Below, one piece after another: positions 54,645 through 64,000 of a DNA stretch of 64,000 nt; the stretch's first letter is position 1; every line of letters begins with the position of its first letter. The notes beneath the pieces are model-generated. The model was not told the DNA's origin and made no database searches. It saw only the letters and a list, made by a program, of their open reading frames with translations. The position numbers and the translations under genes are program-made. This DNA comes from Bradyrhizobium quebecense (GTDB lineage Bacteria; Pseudomonadota; Alphaproteobacteria; Rhizobiales; Xanthobacteraceae). The DNA is taken from positions 5,890,001-5,954,000 of the forward strand of contig NZ_CP088022.1 in assembly GCF_013373795.3 (NCBI RefSeq). The letters run 5' to 3'.

Positions 54645-55373
54645 CTACGACATCTTCGTTGTGTGGATGCCGCATTCCGTCTTCGCCCGGCCACGCCAGC
54701 GGCCGTCGCGTGCATCCTCGCCGGCTGCAGCCCGGCTGCTGCAAGGCATACACCCGACCGACTGATATCCCGATGCGACAAGTGGATGCGGCGGCAGCTT
54801 GCCGAGCGTGTAGATCGCCTCGATCTCCTCGCGCGAGACGTTGGCGAACGGATTGAATTTCAGCCTGACGCCGTCGTACTCGACGACCGGGATGTCGGCG
54901 CGGGCACCGCCCTGGAAACGCTTGCGGCCGTTGATCCAGCCGGCGAACGGCTTCAGTGCGCGCGCCAACGGCTCCACCTTGCGGATGCGGCAGCAGGCGT
55001 CGGGATCGCTGAACCACAATTCGCGGTCCGGGTCCTGGCGCGACAGCGCCTGCTCATCGGGCTTGATCGAGCGCACATCGGTAAGGCCGAGCGTGGCTAT
55101 CAAGGTGTCACGATAGGCCAGCGTCTCCTCGAACAGCCAGCCGGTGTCGAGGAAGACCACCGGGATCGCCGGATCGACGTCCGCCATCACCTTGAGCAGC
55201 GCGGCGGACTCGGTCCCGAACGACGACACCAGCGCCAGCCTCTCGCGGCCGACCGTCTGCAACGCGGCCGCGATCACCTCGGCGGGCGATGCTTTGCGCA
55301 GCGCGCGATCGAGCGCATCCGCTGCCGGCAATGCGACTGATGCCTCTGCGAGCTCTGGTGCAAGTGTGCTCAC
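54645..55373 (-). CDS. cysH: Adenylylsulfate reductase (assimilatory, thioredoxin-dependent)
   Basis: Reduces activated sulfate to sulfite. Four cluster cysteines, Cys127-Cys128 in DPDACCRIRKVEP and Cys208 and Cys211 in SVGCMPCSSR, show a [4Fe-4S] enzyme that uses APS rather than PAPS. The catalytic Cys234 is in KTECGIHTT. PP-loop motif VSSFGTESA near the start. 242 aa. Its start overlaps the end of the DUF934 gene by 4 bp. Confidence 0.96.
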   Translation of the reverse strand: MSTLAPELAEASVALPAADALDRALRKASPAEVIAAALQTVGRERLALVSSFGTESAALLKVMADVDPAIPVVFLDTGWLFEETLAYRDTLIATLGLTDVRSIKPDEQALSRQDPDRELWFSDPDACCRIRKVEPLARALKPFAGWINGRKRFQGGARADIPVVEYDGVRLKFNPFANVSREEIEAIYTLGKLPPHPLVASGYQSVGCMPCSSRAAAGEDARDGRWRGRAKTECGIHTTKMS

Positions 55374-55885
55374 TGGCCGGCACTCTCCGAGTGACGCAGC
55401 TGCATGCGGCGGTTGAGCGCGGTGACGCGGCCGTCGCCGGTCGGCTGGTAGAACACCGAATAGCGCTTCATGGTATGGGCGAACGCGTCGGCGTCGGCAT
55501 CCTTCTTCACCTCGAAGGCGTCGAAGCCGGCGCGCGTCATGAACACGAACTGGTCGCGCAGGATCTGCCCGGTGGCGCGCAGCTCGCCGTCATAGCCGTA
55601 GCGCTCGCGCAGCAGACGGGCCTGGCTGTAGGCGCGGCCGTCGCGGAAGGTCGGGAACACCAGCGCGACCGAGGCCAGCCGATCGAGATGCGGCACCAGT
55701 TCGTCCAGATTGCGGTTGTTCGGCCAGATCACCCCCAGCTTGCCGGGACGGCGCAGCAGCGCTTCCGGATCGGCGAGAAAGCGCTCGGCCGTCACCAGCA
55801 CCGCGCCGTCACCCGGCAGCTCGGCGCCGTCGGCGACATGCACGAACAGATCGGTGGTCAGTCTTCCCTGCTTAACGAGTGGCAT
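55370..55885 (-). CDS. DUF934 family protein of the sulfate-reduction operon
   Basis: A 171-aa protein with LGVIWPNNRNLDELVPHLDRLASVALVFPTFRDGRAYSQARLLRERYGYDGELRATG, the DUF934 signature. The family is found almost always next to sulfite reductase and cysH in alpha- and betaproteobacteria and has no assigned activity; a role as electron donor or assembly partner of the siroheme reductase is a common suggestion. It overlaps cysI by 14 bp and cysH by 4 bp. Confidence 0.92.
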   Translation of the reverse strand: MPLVKQGRLTTDLFVHVADGAELPGDGAVLVTAERFLADPEALLRRPGKLGVIWPNNRNLDELVPHLDRLASVALVFPTFRDGRAYSQARLLRERYGYDGELRATGQILRDQFVFMTRAGFDAFEVKKDADADAFAHTMKRYSVFYQPTGDGRVTALNRRMQLRHSESAGQ

Positions 55886-57527
55886 AGACGCGCTCCCTGA
55901 AAGGCTCGACGCCCAGACGCTTTACCGTGTCGACGAACAATTCCTCGGGACGGTCGCGCAGCGCGAGATAAGCTTCGACAATGTCTTCGATCACGTCGGC
56001 GACTTCCGCATAGGGAACGGCGGGGCCGATCAGGGTGCCCATCTGCGCGTTCTCGTCGGCGCGGCCGCCGATCGTGATCTGGTAGAACTCCTCACCGTTC
56101 TTCTCGACGCCGAGAATGCCGATGTGGCCGACATGGTGATGGCCGCAGGCATTGATGCAGCCGGAGATGTTGATGTGCAGCCGGCCGATCAGGTCGGCGG
56201 TGTCGTGGTTGGCGAAGCGCCGGGTCAGCTCCTGCGCGATCGGGATCGAGCGCGCGTTGGCCAGCGAGCAGTAGTCCAGCCCCGGGCAGGCGATGATGTC
56301 GGTGACGAGATTGACGTTCGGCGTCGCGAGGCCGAGGCGATCGAGCGCCTTGAACAGCGCCGGAAGGTCGCGCTTGGCGACGTGCGGCAGCGCCAGGTTC
56401 TGCTCGTGGCCGACCCGGATCTCGCCGAACGAATATTTGTCGGCGAGGTCGGCGACCGCGTCCATCTGCTCGGCGGTGGCGTCGCCGGGCGGACCACCGA
56501 CCGGCTTCAGCGACAGCGTCACGATCGAATAGCCCTGCACCTTGTGCGCCGACACCGAATTCTTGCGCCAGCGCTCGAACAGCTTGTCATGCGCGGCCTT
56601 CTTCAGCTCGTCCGGCATGTGCGGCAGCTTTTCGTAAGGAGGGTAGGAGAAGCGCGAGCGGACCTCCTCGATGGCGGTGTGATCGAGCGTCAGCCCGACA
56701 TCGCCCATCGCCTTCCACTCCTCCTCGACTTCCTTGGCGAACTTCTCGATGCCGAGCTCGTGCACCAGGATCTTGATGCGCGCCTTGTAGATGTTGTCGC
56801 GGCGGCCGTACTGGTTGTAGACGCGCAGGATCGCCTCGATGTAGCTCAGGATATCGCGGCCGGGGACGAACGGCTTGATGGTCTTGGCGATGAACGGGGT
56901 GCGGCCGAGACCGCCGCCGACCAGCACCTCGAACCCGGTCTCGCCATCGGCGTTCTTGTGCAAACGCAGCCCGATGTCGTGGATCTTGATCGCCGCGCGA
57001 TCGTGCTCGGCGGCGGTGATCGCGATCTTGAACTTGCGCGGCAGGAACGAGAATTCCGGATGCAGCGTGGTGTGCTGGCGGATCAGCTCCGACCAGATCC
57101 GCGGATCCTCGATCTCGCCCGGCGCGACGCCGGCCCACTGGTCCGAGGTGACGTTGCGCATGTTGTTGCCGGAGGTCTGCATCGCATGGATGCCGACCTC
57201 GGCGAGATCGGCCAGCGCGTCTGGCAGCTCGGCGAGCTTGATCCAGTTGAACTGGATGTTCTGCCGCGTGGTGAAGTGGCCATAGCCGCGGTCGTAGCGG
57301 CGCGCGACATGGGCGAGCCGCCGCAGCTGCTTCGACGACAGCGTGCCGTAGGGGATCGCGACGCGGAACATGTAGGCGTGCAGCTGCAGATACACGCCGT
57401 TCTGCAGGCGCAGGATCTTGAATTCGTCCTCGGTGAGCTCGCCGGAAAGGCGGCGCTTCACCTGATCGCGGAATTCCGAAACACGCTCGTTGATCAGCGT
57501 GCGGTCGAGTTCGTCATAAGCATACAT
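55872..57527 (-). CDS. cysI: Sulfite reductase hemoprotein (nitrite/sulfite reductase family)
   Basis: Reduces sulfite to sulfide at a siroheme coupled to a [4Fe-4S] cluster. Cluster cysteines are Cys414 and Cys420 (ACPGLDYCSLA) and Cys457 and Cys461 (ISGCINACGHHHVG). Two ferredoxin-like half-domains are seen (YLQLHAYMFRVAIPYGTLSS; GYSIVTLSL). At 551 aa it is the short form that occurs without a CysJ flavoprotein, consistent with the absence of cysJ here. 27 bp separate it from the DUF2849 gene. Confidence 0.95.
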   Translation of the reverse strand: MYAYDELDRTLINERVSEFRDQVKRRLSGELTEDEFKILRLQNGVYLQLHAYMFRVAIPYGTLSSKQLRRLAHVARRYDRGYGHFTTRQNIQFNWIKLAELPDALADLAEVGIHAMQTSGNNMRNVTSDQWAGVAPGEIEDPRIWSELIRQHTTLHPEFSFLPRKFKIAITAAEHDRAAIKIHDIGLRLHKNADGETGFEVLVGGGLGRTPFIAKTIKPFVPGRDILSYIEAILRVYNQYGRRDNIYKARIKILVHELGIEKFAKEVEEEWKAMGDVGLTLDHTAIEEVRSRFSYPPYEKLPHMPDELKKAAHDKLFERWRKNSVSAHKVQGYSIVTLSLKPVGGPPGDATAEQMDAVADLADKYSFGEIRVGHEQNLALPHVAKRDLPALFKALDRLGLATPNVNLVTDIIACPGLDYCSLANARSIPIAQELTRRFANHDTADLIGRLHINISGCINACGHHHVGHIGILGVEKNGEEFYQITIGGRADENAQMGTLIGPAVPYAEVADVIEDIVEAYLALRDRPEELFVDTVKRLGVEPFRERVYATR

Positions 57528-57554
57528 GTTCGATGAGCCTTACGCCGGCGCGCC

Positions 57555-57872
57555 TTACGCGGGGACCTGAAGATCGATGGTGACGCCCTTGGCGCGGATG
57601 TGTTCGCGGAGATTGCCCGGCTTGACCTTGCCGCCATCCTTGAGCTCGACCGGCGCGATATAGGGGCCGACCGCGCCGACGTCGTCGGCGGTGGCTTCGG
57701 CCAACAGCGCACGGGCGTCGTCGGAGGTGCTGACGACGGCGGAATCGGAGAGTTCGGTGGACCAGCCTTGTTTGGCGGTTCGGTACACGACGGCGCCGTC
57801 CCAGGTGCGGTTGGCGGTCACCACCGAGGGGCCTGTGATCCTGATTTTCTTCTGTTCGAGCGGAGAGGTCAT
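57555..57872 (-). CDS. DUF2849 family protein
   Basis: A 105-aa protein with KIRITGPSVVTANRTWDGAVVYRTAKQGW and VGPYIAPVELKDGGKVKPGNLREHIR, the DUF2849 pattern, found between cysG and cysI in many alphaproteobacteria. ATG 57872 overlaps the cysG stop as ATGA; the longer frame to 57941 is not used. Function unknown; fixed position in the operon suggests a part in siroheme or sulfite reductase assembly. Confidence 0.88.
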   Translation of the reverse strand: MTSPLEQKKIRITGPSVVTANRTWDGAVVYRTAKQGWSTELSDSAVVSTSDDARALLAEATADDVGAVGPYIAPVELKDGGKVKPGNLREHIRAKGVTIDLQVPA

Positions 57873-59320
57873 TCGGCAGCCTTCAGCAGTTCGGAGAACA
57901 TCTGGTTGGAGAACAATTGGGTGACGTTGGATCGGCTCCACGGCGCGGAATGCGCGACCACGTCGCCGATGATGAGGACAGCGGGACCGCCATCGACCTG
58001 TTTGACCAGCTCAGGCAGCCGCGCCAGCGTGCCGACGGCGGCCTTGGCGTCCGGCCGCGTCACGCGCGCGAACACGCCGACCGGCGTCTCCGGCGAGCGG
58101 CCCGCAGCGAGCAGGCCTTCGCGGATCGAGGGCGCCGCGGTCATGCCCATGTAGACGACGACGGTCATTCTTGTGTCGGTCAGCACCGACCAGTCCACGA
58201 CTTCGGCATCGCGCGCCTTGTGCGCGGTCAGGAAGGTGATGCGCAGCGCCTCGTGCCGGAAGGTCAGCGGCACCTCGAATTGCGCGGCGGCGCCGAGACC
58301 GGCGGAGATGCCGGGAATAATGGAGTAGGCGACGCCGGCGTCGCGCAGCGCCTCGATCTCCTCGCCGCCGCGACCGAACACAAAGGGATCGCCGCCCTTC
58401 AGCCGAACCGCACGCTGGCCCGACTGCGCGGCCTCGATCATCGAGCGGTTGATGGCGTCCTGGCCGATGCCGGGCTTGCCGATGCGGCGGCCGACCGGAA
58501 TCCGCGCGGCATCGCGCCGGATGCGGTCGAGAATTTCAGATGACACCAATTCGTCATAGAACACCACGTCGGCGTCCTGCAGCGCGCGCAGCGCCTTCAC
58601 GGTGAGCAGATCCGGATCGCCGGGACCGGCGCCGACCAGCGTCACATGGCCGACAGCCTTGCCTTCCGTATCAGCGCCGGCGAATGCGGCGGGATCGCCG
58701 ATCGCGTTCAGCGCGTGCTCGGCCTCGTCCTTGCGGCCGGCCAGCACCAGCGCGCCGATCGGGCCGTCGACGATGCGCTCCCAGAAGCGGCGGCGCAGCG
58801 GAAATTCTTCAATCCGCGCATGCATCGGTTTGCGGAAGCGGCCGATAAAGCCGGCGAGATCGCCGATCCGCGCCGGCAGCACCGCCTCGATCTTCTCGCG
58901 GATGCGACGCGCCACAACCGGCGACGTGCCGCCGGTTCCGACCGCGACCACGACATCGCCGCGATCGACGATCGCAGGCATGATGAAGGTGGAGTGCACG
59001 AGGTCGTCCATCACGTTGACCGGCAGGCCAATCGCCTTGGCGCGCACCGACATCGCAACACCGACCTCGCCTGCACCGGCGCAGAGCACGGCGATGACAT
59101 CGGAGAGATCGGCTGCGAGCGGATCGCCCTCGGCGCGCTCGATGCGCGCGGCGTCCTCCGCCGCGATGCCGGCGAGCTCATGATCGCCGTCGGTCGCGTA
59201 CCAGCGAACCGCGGCGCCGGCAGCTGCAAGCAGCCGCAACTTGGCGCGCACGAGCTCGCCCGCTCCAACGAGCAGCACCTTGCCGCTTTGCAGATCCAGA
59301 AACACCGGCAGATATCGCAT
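57869..59320 (-). CDS. cysG: Siroheme synthase (uroporphyrinogen-III methyltransferase / precorrin-2 dehydrogenase / ferrochelatase)
   Basis: Trifunctional enzyme of 483 aa making siroheme for CysI. The N-terminal 210 residues form the dehydrogenase/ferrochelatase domain (LPVFLDLQSGKVLLVGAGELVRAKLRLL). From about residue 222 the SAM-dependent methyltransferase follows: VTLVGAGPGDPDLLTVKALRAL, RRIGKPGIGQDAIN, VRLKGGDPFVFGRGGEE, VYMGM. It is the first gene of cysG-DUF2849-cysI-DUF934-cysH. NAD-binding GAGELV differs slightly from GxGxxA. Confidence 0.96.
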   Translation of the reverse strand: MRYLPVFLDLQSGKVLLVGAGELVRAKLRLLAAAGAAVRWYATDGDHELAGIAAEDAARIERAEGDPLAADLSDVIAVLCAGAGEVGVAMSVRAKAIGLPVNVMDDLVHSTFIMPAIVDRGDVVVAVGTGGTSPVVARRIREKIEAVLPARIGDLAGFIGRFRKPMHARIEEFPLRRRFWERIVDGPIGALVLAGRKDEAEHALNAIGDPAAFAGADTEGKAVGHVTLVGAGPGDPDLLTVKALRALQDADVVFYDELVSSEILDRIRRDAARIPVGRRIGKPGIGQDAINRSMIEAAQSGQRAVRLKGGDPFVFGRGGEEIEALRDAGVAYSIIPGISAGLGAAAQFEVPLTFRHEALRITFLTAHKARDAEVVDWSVLTDTRMTVVVYMGMTAAPSIREGLLAAGRSPETPVGVFARVTRPDAKAAVGTLARLPELVKQVDGGPAVLIIGDVVAHSAPWSRSNVTQLFSNQMFSELLKAAE

Positions 59321-59353
59321 CAGACACTCGCTTCCCCAACTTGGGGGTTGACT

Positions 59354-59407
59354 GAAATTATTTTCTATTTATCTCTCGATCAAGGCCAGCAAAGAGAAAA
59401 TTATTTC
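59354..59407. promoter_or_regulatory. Inverted repeat in the cysG-cysD divergent region, candidate operator
   Basis: GAAATTATTTTCT (59354-59366) and AGAAAATTATTTC (59395-59407) are inverted copies with one mismatch, centred in a strikingly AT-rich stretch between the two divergent arms of the cys locus. TTGACT at 59348 and, on the minus strand, TTGATC, 17 bases, TAATTT resemble sigma-70 promoter elements. A CysB-like or other LysR-type regulator is plausible but unproven. Confidence 0.55.
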
Positions 59408-59462
59408 TTCTCTATTGCAGCGCAACTTTAGAATTTTCAACTCCACAGGCCAAGGCCAAGAG

Positions 59463-60362
59463 ATGCATCTTCTCGACAACGAATCCGCCGCTGCCGGAAC
59501 GCGGTCCGCAGCCCTTCGCAGTGCATCTTCCGTGCCGGGGATTCCTGCCAATCAGGCCCCCCCGTCCATGGATCATCTCGATGAGCTGGAAGCCCAAAGC
59601 ATCTACATTTTGCGCGAGGCGTTCGCCCGGCTGAAAAAGCTCGCGCTGCTGTGGTCGCTCGGCAAAGACTCCAATGTGATGATCTGGCTGGCGCGCAAGG
59701 CGTTCTTCGGCCGGGTCCCGTTCCCGGCGCTGCATGTCGACACCGGCAAGAAGTTTCCGGAGATGTATGCGTTCCGCGACCGCTTCGGAAAGGAATGGGA
59801 TCTCGATCTGCGCGTCGAGCCCTGCCCGCCGATCGACGCCGTTGATCCCACCTTGCCTCCCGCCGCGCGTTCGGCCGCCCGCAAGACCGAGGGACTCAAA
59901 TGGGCGCTCAACAAATACGGCTTTGACGGCTTGATCGCCGGCATCCGCCGCGACGAAGAGGCAACGCGCGCCAAGGAGCGCGTGTTCTCGCCACGCGGTC
60001 TCGAAGGCGAATGGGATGTGCGCGACCAGCCGCCGGAATTCTGGGATCACTTCAACGCCTCGCCGCCGCAGGGCGCACACTTGCGCATCCATCCGATCCT
60101 GCATTGGACCGAAGCCGACATCTGGGCTTACACCAAGCGCGAAGGCATTCCGATCATCCCGCTCTATCTCGCCAAGGACGGCAAGCGCTATCGCTCGCTG
60201 GGGGATCAGGACATCACCAACCCGGTGGCTTCGACCGCATCCAGCATCGATGAAATCCTGGATGAGCTCGATAACACCAAGATCCCGGAGCGCGCCGGCC
60301 GCGCACTCGATCACGAAACCGAGGATGCGTTCGAGCGACTGCGTGTCGCCGGCTATCTCTGA
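59463..60362 (+). CDS. cysD: Sulfate adenylyltransferase subunit 2
   Basis: Catalytic small subunit of ATP sulfurylase, 299 aa, making APS from ATP and sulfate with GTP hydrolysis by CysN. PP-loop LLWSLGKDSNVMIWLARKAF, GIRRDEEATRAKERVFSPR and HPILHWTEADIWAYTKRE are the family blocks. ATG 59463 follows AAGGCCAAGAG and adds about 35 residues before the conserved MDHLDELEAQS; ATG 59568 is a shorter alternative. cysNC starts 24 bp later. Confidence 0.96.
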   Translation: MHLLDNESAAAGTRSAALRSASSVPGIPANQAPPSMDHLDELEAQSIYILREAFARLKKLALLWSLGKDSNVMIWLARKAFFGRVPFPALHVDTGKKFPEMYAFRDRFGKEWDLDLRVEPCPPIDAVDPTLPPAARSAARKTEGLKWALNKYGFDGLIAGIRRDEEATRAKERVFSPRGLEGEWDVRDQPPEFWDHFNASPPQGAHLRIHPILHWTEADIWAYTKREGIPIIPLYLAKDGKRYRSLGDQDITNPVASTASSIDEILDELDNTKIPERAGRALDHETEDAFERLRVAGYL

Positions 60363-60386
60363 TCCCAGTTTGGCGTGAGTGCTCTG

Positions 60387-62306
60387 ATGAACATGATTCT
60401 TCCCACCGCCTCGATCTCGGCGACCCCCAACGGCACCACACGTCCCCAGGTGCGAATCGTCATCGTCGGCCATGTCGACCACGGCAAGTCCACCCTGGTT
60501 GGCCGACTGCTGCATGAGACCGGCAGCCTGCCGGACGGCAAGCTGGAGATGCTGAAGGCGGTCAGCGCACGGCGCGGCATGCCGTTCGAATGGTCGTTCC
60601 TGCTCGACGCGCTGCAGACCGAGCGCGACCAGGGCATCACCATCGACACCACCCAGATCCGCTTCCGCACCCGCTCGCGCGACGTCGTGCTGATCGACGC
60701 GCCCGGCCATGCAGAGTTTTTGCGCAACATGATCACCGGCGCCTCGCAGGCCGACGGCGCGGTGTTGATCATCGACGCGCTCGAAGGCGTCCGCTCGCAG
60801 ACGCGGCGGCACGGCTATCTCCTGCATCTGCTCGGCGTGAAGCAGGTCGCGGTCGTCGTCAACAAGATGGACCGGGTCGATTTCAGTGCCGATCGCTTCA
60901 AGGAGATCAGCGACGAGATTTCCGCGCATCTGATCGGTCTCGGCGTGACGCCGACCGCGGTGGTCCCGATCTCCGCGCGCGACGGCGACGGCGTTGCCGA
61001 ACACACGCCGCGGATCGGATGGTACAAGGGACCGACCGTGGTCGAGGCGCTCGATGCGCTCGAGCCGGCACCGCCGCTGGCAGAGCTGCCGCTGCGGCTG
61101 CCGGTGCAGGCGATCTACAAATTCGACGACCGCCGCATCGTTGCGGGCCGCATCGAGTCCGGCAGCCTGAAGGCCGGCGACGAGATCGTTATCATGCCCA
61201 CGGGCAAGATCGCGAAGATCAAGACAGTCGAGAGCTGGCCGGTGACGCCGGTCAACGGTCCGCAGGGCGCCGGGCGCTCGGTCGGCATCACGCTCGACCG
61301 CGAGCTGTTCCTCGAGCGCGGCGACATCATCGGACATAGCGGGCAGAGCCCGCGCGATACCCGTCGCATCCGCGCGCGGATCTTCTGGCTGCACGACAAG
61401 CCGCTGACCACAGGCGAGCAGATCCTGATCCGGCTCGGCACCAAGGAAAGCCGCGCCACCGTGGTCGCGATCGAAAAGGCGATCGATCCCGGCGCGCTGT
61501 CCAACGAAGAGAACACCGCGATCGCGCGCAACCATGTCGGCGAGATCGACATCTCGCTGGCGCAGCCGGTTGCGACCGATCCCTACACCGACAATCCGCG
61601 CACCGGCCGCCTCGTGATCGAGGTCAACGGGCGCATCGCCGGCGGCGGCCTCGTGCTGTCGGTCGATGCCGGCCGGCCCGCGGTGCCGATCGACATCGTG
61701 CCGGTGGAATCCGCGCTGCGGCCGGACGAGCGCTCGGCGCGCTACCACCACAATGGCGCGGTGATCTGGCTGACCGGCCTGCCCGGCTCCGGCAAGTCGA
61801 CTTTGGCGCGCGCGCTGGAGCGACGGCTGTTCAGCAATGGCGGTTCGCCGATCCTGCTCGATGGCGACACCTTCCGCGCCGGGTTGAACAGCGACCTCGG
61901 CTTCTCGCCGCAGGATCGCACCGAGAACATCCGCCGCCTCGCCGAGGTCGCGACCCACCTGGCGCGCAACGGCCATATCGCCATCGTCGCCGCGGTGTCG
62001 CCGTCGACCGCCGACCGTGCGGCCGCACGCCGCATCGCCGACAGCGCGTTCCGCGAAGTCTACGTCGCCACGCCCGCCGAGGTCTGCGAGACCCGCGACC
62101 CCAAGGGCCATTACGCCAAGGCGCGCTCCGGCGGATTGCCGTCCTTTACTGGCATCACCAACGACTACCAGCCGCCGACCGGCAACGAACTGACCATCGA
62201 CACCTCGAACCGCTCGGTCAGCGATGCCACCGACGCGATCGAGCGGATGCTGGCCACGACCGGCATCCTGTTCGACGAACTGACCGACCTCGCGGCGAAT
62301 ATTTAG
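60387..62306 (+). CDS. cysNC: Bifunctional sulfate adenylyltransferase GTPase subunit / adenylylsulfate kinase (CysN-CysC fusion)
   Basis: Fusion of about 639 aa. The N-terminal part is an EF-Tu-like GTPase (P-loop [11 protein letters not shown], switch [17 protein letters not shown], effector region [10 protein letters not shown]), followed by the two beta-barrels. From about residue 455 comes the APS kinase domain with its own P-loop [23 protein letters not shown] and [19 protein letters not shown] 60375 would add four residues. The NodQ-like layout supplies both APS for CysH and PAPS for sulfotransferases. Confidence 0.96.
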   Translation: MNMILPTASISATPNGTTRPQVRIVIVGHVDHGKSTLVGRLLHETGSLPDGKLEMLKAVSARRGMPFEWSFLLDALQTERDQGITIDTTQIRFRTRSRDVVLIDAPGHAEFLRNMITGASQADGAVLIIDALEGVRSQTRRHGYLLHLLGVKQVAVVVNKMDRVDFSADRFKEISDEISAHLIGLGVTPTAVVPISARDGDGVAEHTPRIGWYKGPTVVEALDALEPAPPLAELPLRLPVQAIYKFDDRRIVAGRIESGSLKAGDEIVIMPTGKIAKIKTVESWPVTPVNGPQGAGRSVGITLDRELFLERGDIIGHSGQSPRDTRRIRARIFWLHDKPLTTGEQILIRLGTKESRATVVAIEKAIDPGALSNEENTAIARNHVGEIDISLAQPVATDPYTDNPRTGRLVIEVNGRIAGGGLVLSVDAGRPAVPIDIVPVESALRPDERSARYHHNGAVIWLTGLPGSGKSTLARALERRLFSNGGSPILLDGDTFRAGLNSDLGFSPQDRTENIRRLAEVATHLARNGHIAIVAAVSPSTADRAAARRIADSAFREVYVATPAEVCETRDPKGHYAKARSGGLPSFTGITNDYQPPTGNELTIDTSNRSVSDATDAIERMLATTGILFDELTDLAANI

Positions 62307-62361
62307 GCGGCGCGGCCTCCTCGTCTGGAGGGCCTTCTCAGAGCCGTGGCTTTAGGGCAAA

Positions 62362-62395
62362 AAGGGCCGTGAACGCCGCCCTTGGCGCGTTTTTT
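62362..62395 (+). terminator. Possible terminator after cysNC
   Basis: AAGGGC (62362-62367) can pair with GCCCTT (62378-62383), and a run of six T (62390-62395) follows a GGCGCG spacer. The stem is short and the spacer to the T run makes this a weak candidate. Confidence 0.35.
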
Positions 62396-62451
62396 GCTGA
62401 TTTCTTGCGAAAGCAGCCCCTAAACGCCCCATTTCTTTGAGAAAGCCCATC

Positions 62452-64000
62452 ATGACTCGTGTCGATGCCCATGGATTGAAGATCGCCCCTGTCCTGTTCG
62501 ATTTCATCGCCAAGGAGGCGACGCCGAAAACCGGGATCGCGCCTGACGCGTTCTGGGCAGGACTCGCCGCCATCATCCAGAAGCTCGGCCCGAAGAACCG
62601 CGAACTGCTCGCGGTCCGCGACGCGCTGCAGGCCAAGATCGACGACTGGCATCGCGCCAACAAGGGCAAGCCGTTCGACATCAACGCCTACACCGCGTTC
62701 CTCAAGGACATCGGCTATCTGCTGCCCGAGCCCGCGACCCACAAGGTCGAGACATCAAATGTCGACGAGGAAATCGGCAAGATCTGCGGCCCGCAGCTCG
62801 TGGTGCCGCTCACCAACGCCCGCTACGCGCTGAACGCCGCCAACGCGCGCTGGGGTTCGCTGTACGACGCCTTTTACGGCACCGACGCGATCCCGCATGA
62901 TCCGAGCGAGGCTGGCCGTGGCTACAACAAGGCCCGCGGCGACAAGGTGATCGCGAAGGCGAAGGCGTTCCTCGACGCCGCTGTGCCGCTCGCGACCGGA
63001 AGCCACACTGACGTGACCTCCTACGGCGTGATCGCGGGCCAGCTGTCGGTCAAGCTGAAGAGCGGCAATTCGACCGCGCTGAAGAACGGCGCCCAGTTCG
63101 CCGGCTATCTGGGCGACGCCGCCCAGCCTTCCGCGATCCTGCTCGTCAACAACGGCATGCATGTCGAGGTCAAGATCGACCGCAGCAACATCATCGGCAA
63201 GGACGATCCGGCCGGCGTCGCCGACATGATCCTGGAGTCGGCGGTCTCGACCATTCTCGACATGGAAGACTCGGTCGCCGCCGTCGACGCCGAGGACAAG
63301 GTGCTGGTCTATCGCAACACGCTCGGCCTGATGAACGGCACGCTGTCGGCCGATTTCGAGAAGGGCGGCAAGACGCTGACGCGTTCGCTCAATGCCGACC
63401 GCGTCTACAAGAAGCCCGACGGCGGCGAGCTGAAGCTGCACGGCCGCAGCCTGCTCCTGATGCGCAATGTCGGCCACCACATGTTCACCGACGCGGTGCT
63501 CGACGCCAAGGGCGAGGAGATTCCCGAAGGCCTGCTGGACGCCGCGGTCGCCGGCCTGCTCGCGATCCACGACCTCAAGGGCAATTCGAAGGTCAGGAAC
63601 AGCCGCACCGGCTCGGCCTATATCGTCAAGCCGAAGATGCACGGCCCCGACGAGGTGACGCTGACCTGCGACCTGTTCGCCGAGGTCGAGAAGATGCTCT
63701 CGCTGCCCGAGAACACGCTGAAGGTCGGCATCATGGACGAGGAGCGCCGCACCACGGTCAACCTCAAGGCCTGCATCCAGCGCGCCTCCAAGCGCATCAT
63801 GTTCATCAACACCGGCTTCCTCGACCGCACCGGCGACGAGATCCACACCTCGATGGAAGCGGGTCCGATGATCCGCAAGAACGACATGAAGGCGCAGCCG
63901 TGGATCAAGGCCTATGAGGACTGGAACGTCGACAACGGCCTGATCGACGGCCTGCCCGGCCATGCCCAGATCGGCAAGGGCATGTGGGCGGCGCCCGACA
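62452..64000 (+). CDS. glcB: Malate synthase G, N-terminal part, cut by the window end
   Basis: Condenses glyoxylate with acetyl-CoA to malate in the glyoxylate bypass. The frame from ATG 62452 ([19 protein letters not shown]) stays open to the window end, giving 516 residues of a protein usually about 720 long. Characteristic segments are [76 protein letters not shown] and [18 protein letters not shown] with catalytic Arg and metal-binding Glu. GAGAAAG lies upstream of the start. Confidence 0.96.
   Translation, partial: MTRVDAHGLKIAPVLFDFIAKEATPKTGIAPDAFWAGLAAIIQKLGPKNRELLAVRDALQAKIDDWHRANKGKPFDINAYTAFLKDIGYLLPEPATHKVETSNVDEEIGKICGPQLVVPLTNARYALNAANARWGSLYDAFYGTDAIPHDPSEAGRGYNKARGDKVIAKAKAFLDAAVPLATGSHTDVTSYGVIAGQLSVKLKSGNSTALKNGAQFAGYLGDAAQPSAILLVNNGMHVEVKIDRSNIIGKDDPAGVADMILESAVSTILDMEDSVAAVDAEDKVLVYRNTLGLMNGTLSADFEKGGKTLTRSLNADRVYKKPDGGELKLHGRSLLLMRNVGHHMFTDAVLDAKGEEIPEGLLDAAVAGLLAIHDLKGNSKVRNSRTGSAYIVKPKMHGPDEVTLTCDLFAEVEKMLSLPENTLKVGIMDEERRTTVNLKACIQRASKRIMFINTGFLDRTGDEIHTSMEAGPMIRKNDMKAQPWIKAYEDWNVDNGLIDGLPGHAQIGKGMWAAPD

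Overview
The window is high-GC DNA from an alphaproteobacterium, most probably Bradyrhizobium or a close relative in the Nitrobacteraceae. This is inferred from the DUF1013/TrcR regulator, the ispH-thrB-rnhA block, an APS-type CysH beside a fused CysNC, many small secreted proteins, and abundant intergenic palindromic repeats. No tRNA, rRNA, CRISPR array, prophage or conjugation gene was recognised. The sequence looks chromosomal, with two insertion sequences.

Layout. 1-3.7 kb: tail of a probable D,D-carboxypeptidase, fadD, a DUF924 gene and a Prx5 peroxiredoxin. 4-7.3 kb: rnhA, thrB and ispH on the minus strand, then trcR on the plus strand with a strong terminator. 7.4-14.9 kb: membrane acyltransferase, small lipoprotein, prpE, a TPR/LprI-like secreted protein, a Na+/H+ antiporter and an SDR. 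14.5-18.2 kb: a TAXI-type TRAP transporter operon (binding protein, fused permease, DUF1850). 18.3-27 kb: MFS transporter, degenerate REC-EAL protein, CitE-like lyase, small secreted proteins, Nudix CoA pyrophosphatase, thioesterase and aldo/keto reductase. 27.3-30.6 kb: katG divergent from oxyR. 30.8-35.2 kb: galU, an old-yellow-enzyme reductase divergent from a MerR regulator over a palindromic operator, and an MltB-like transglycosylase.

35.3-43.5 kb holds the two insertion sequences. The IS4-family element (35353-36807) and the IS1111-type IS110 element (42169-43531) each sit inside an intergenic palindromic repeat. Between them are a DUF459 protein lacking its catalytic Ser and His, a CsbD-like protein, two SDRs and a TfdA-like dioxygenase. 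The right non-coding arm of the IS110 element can fold and contains ten bases complementary to the DNA immediately beyond the insertion junction. That is what a target guide of an IS110-family bridge RNA would look like, and it is the most interesting signal in the window.

43.5-50.3 kb: YqgE/AlgH, an isolated DsbD-N-like protein, a flippase, a small overlapping gene pair of unknown function, a 3-hydroxybutyrate dehydrogenase plus patatin operon, and a CAP-domain lipoprotein. 50.6-62.3 kb is a complete assimilatory sulfate locus. Sulfate is imported by Sbp-CysTWA, activated by CysD/CysNC, reduced by CysH and then by CysI, with siroheme for CysI made by CysG. DUF934 and DUF2849 proteins are embedded in it, and the two arms diverge from an AT-rich region with an inverted repeat. 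The window ends inside malate synthase G (glcB).
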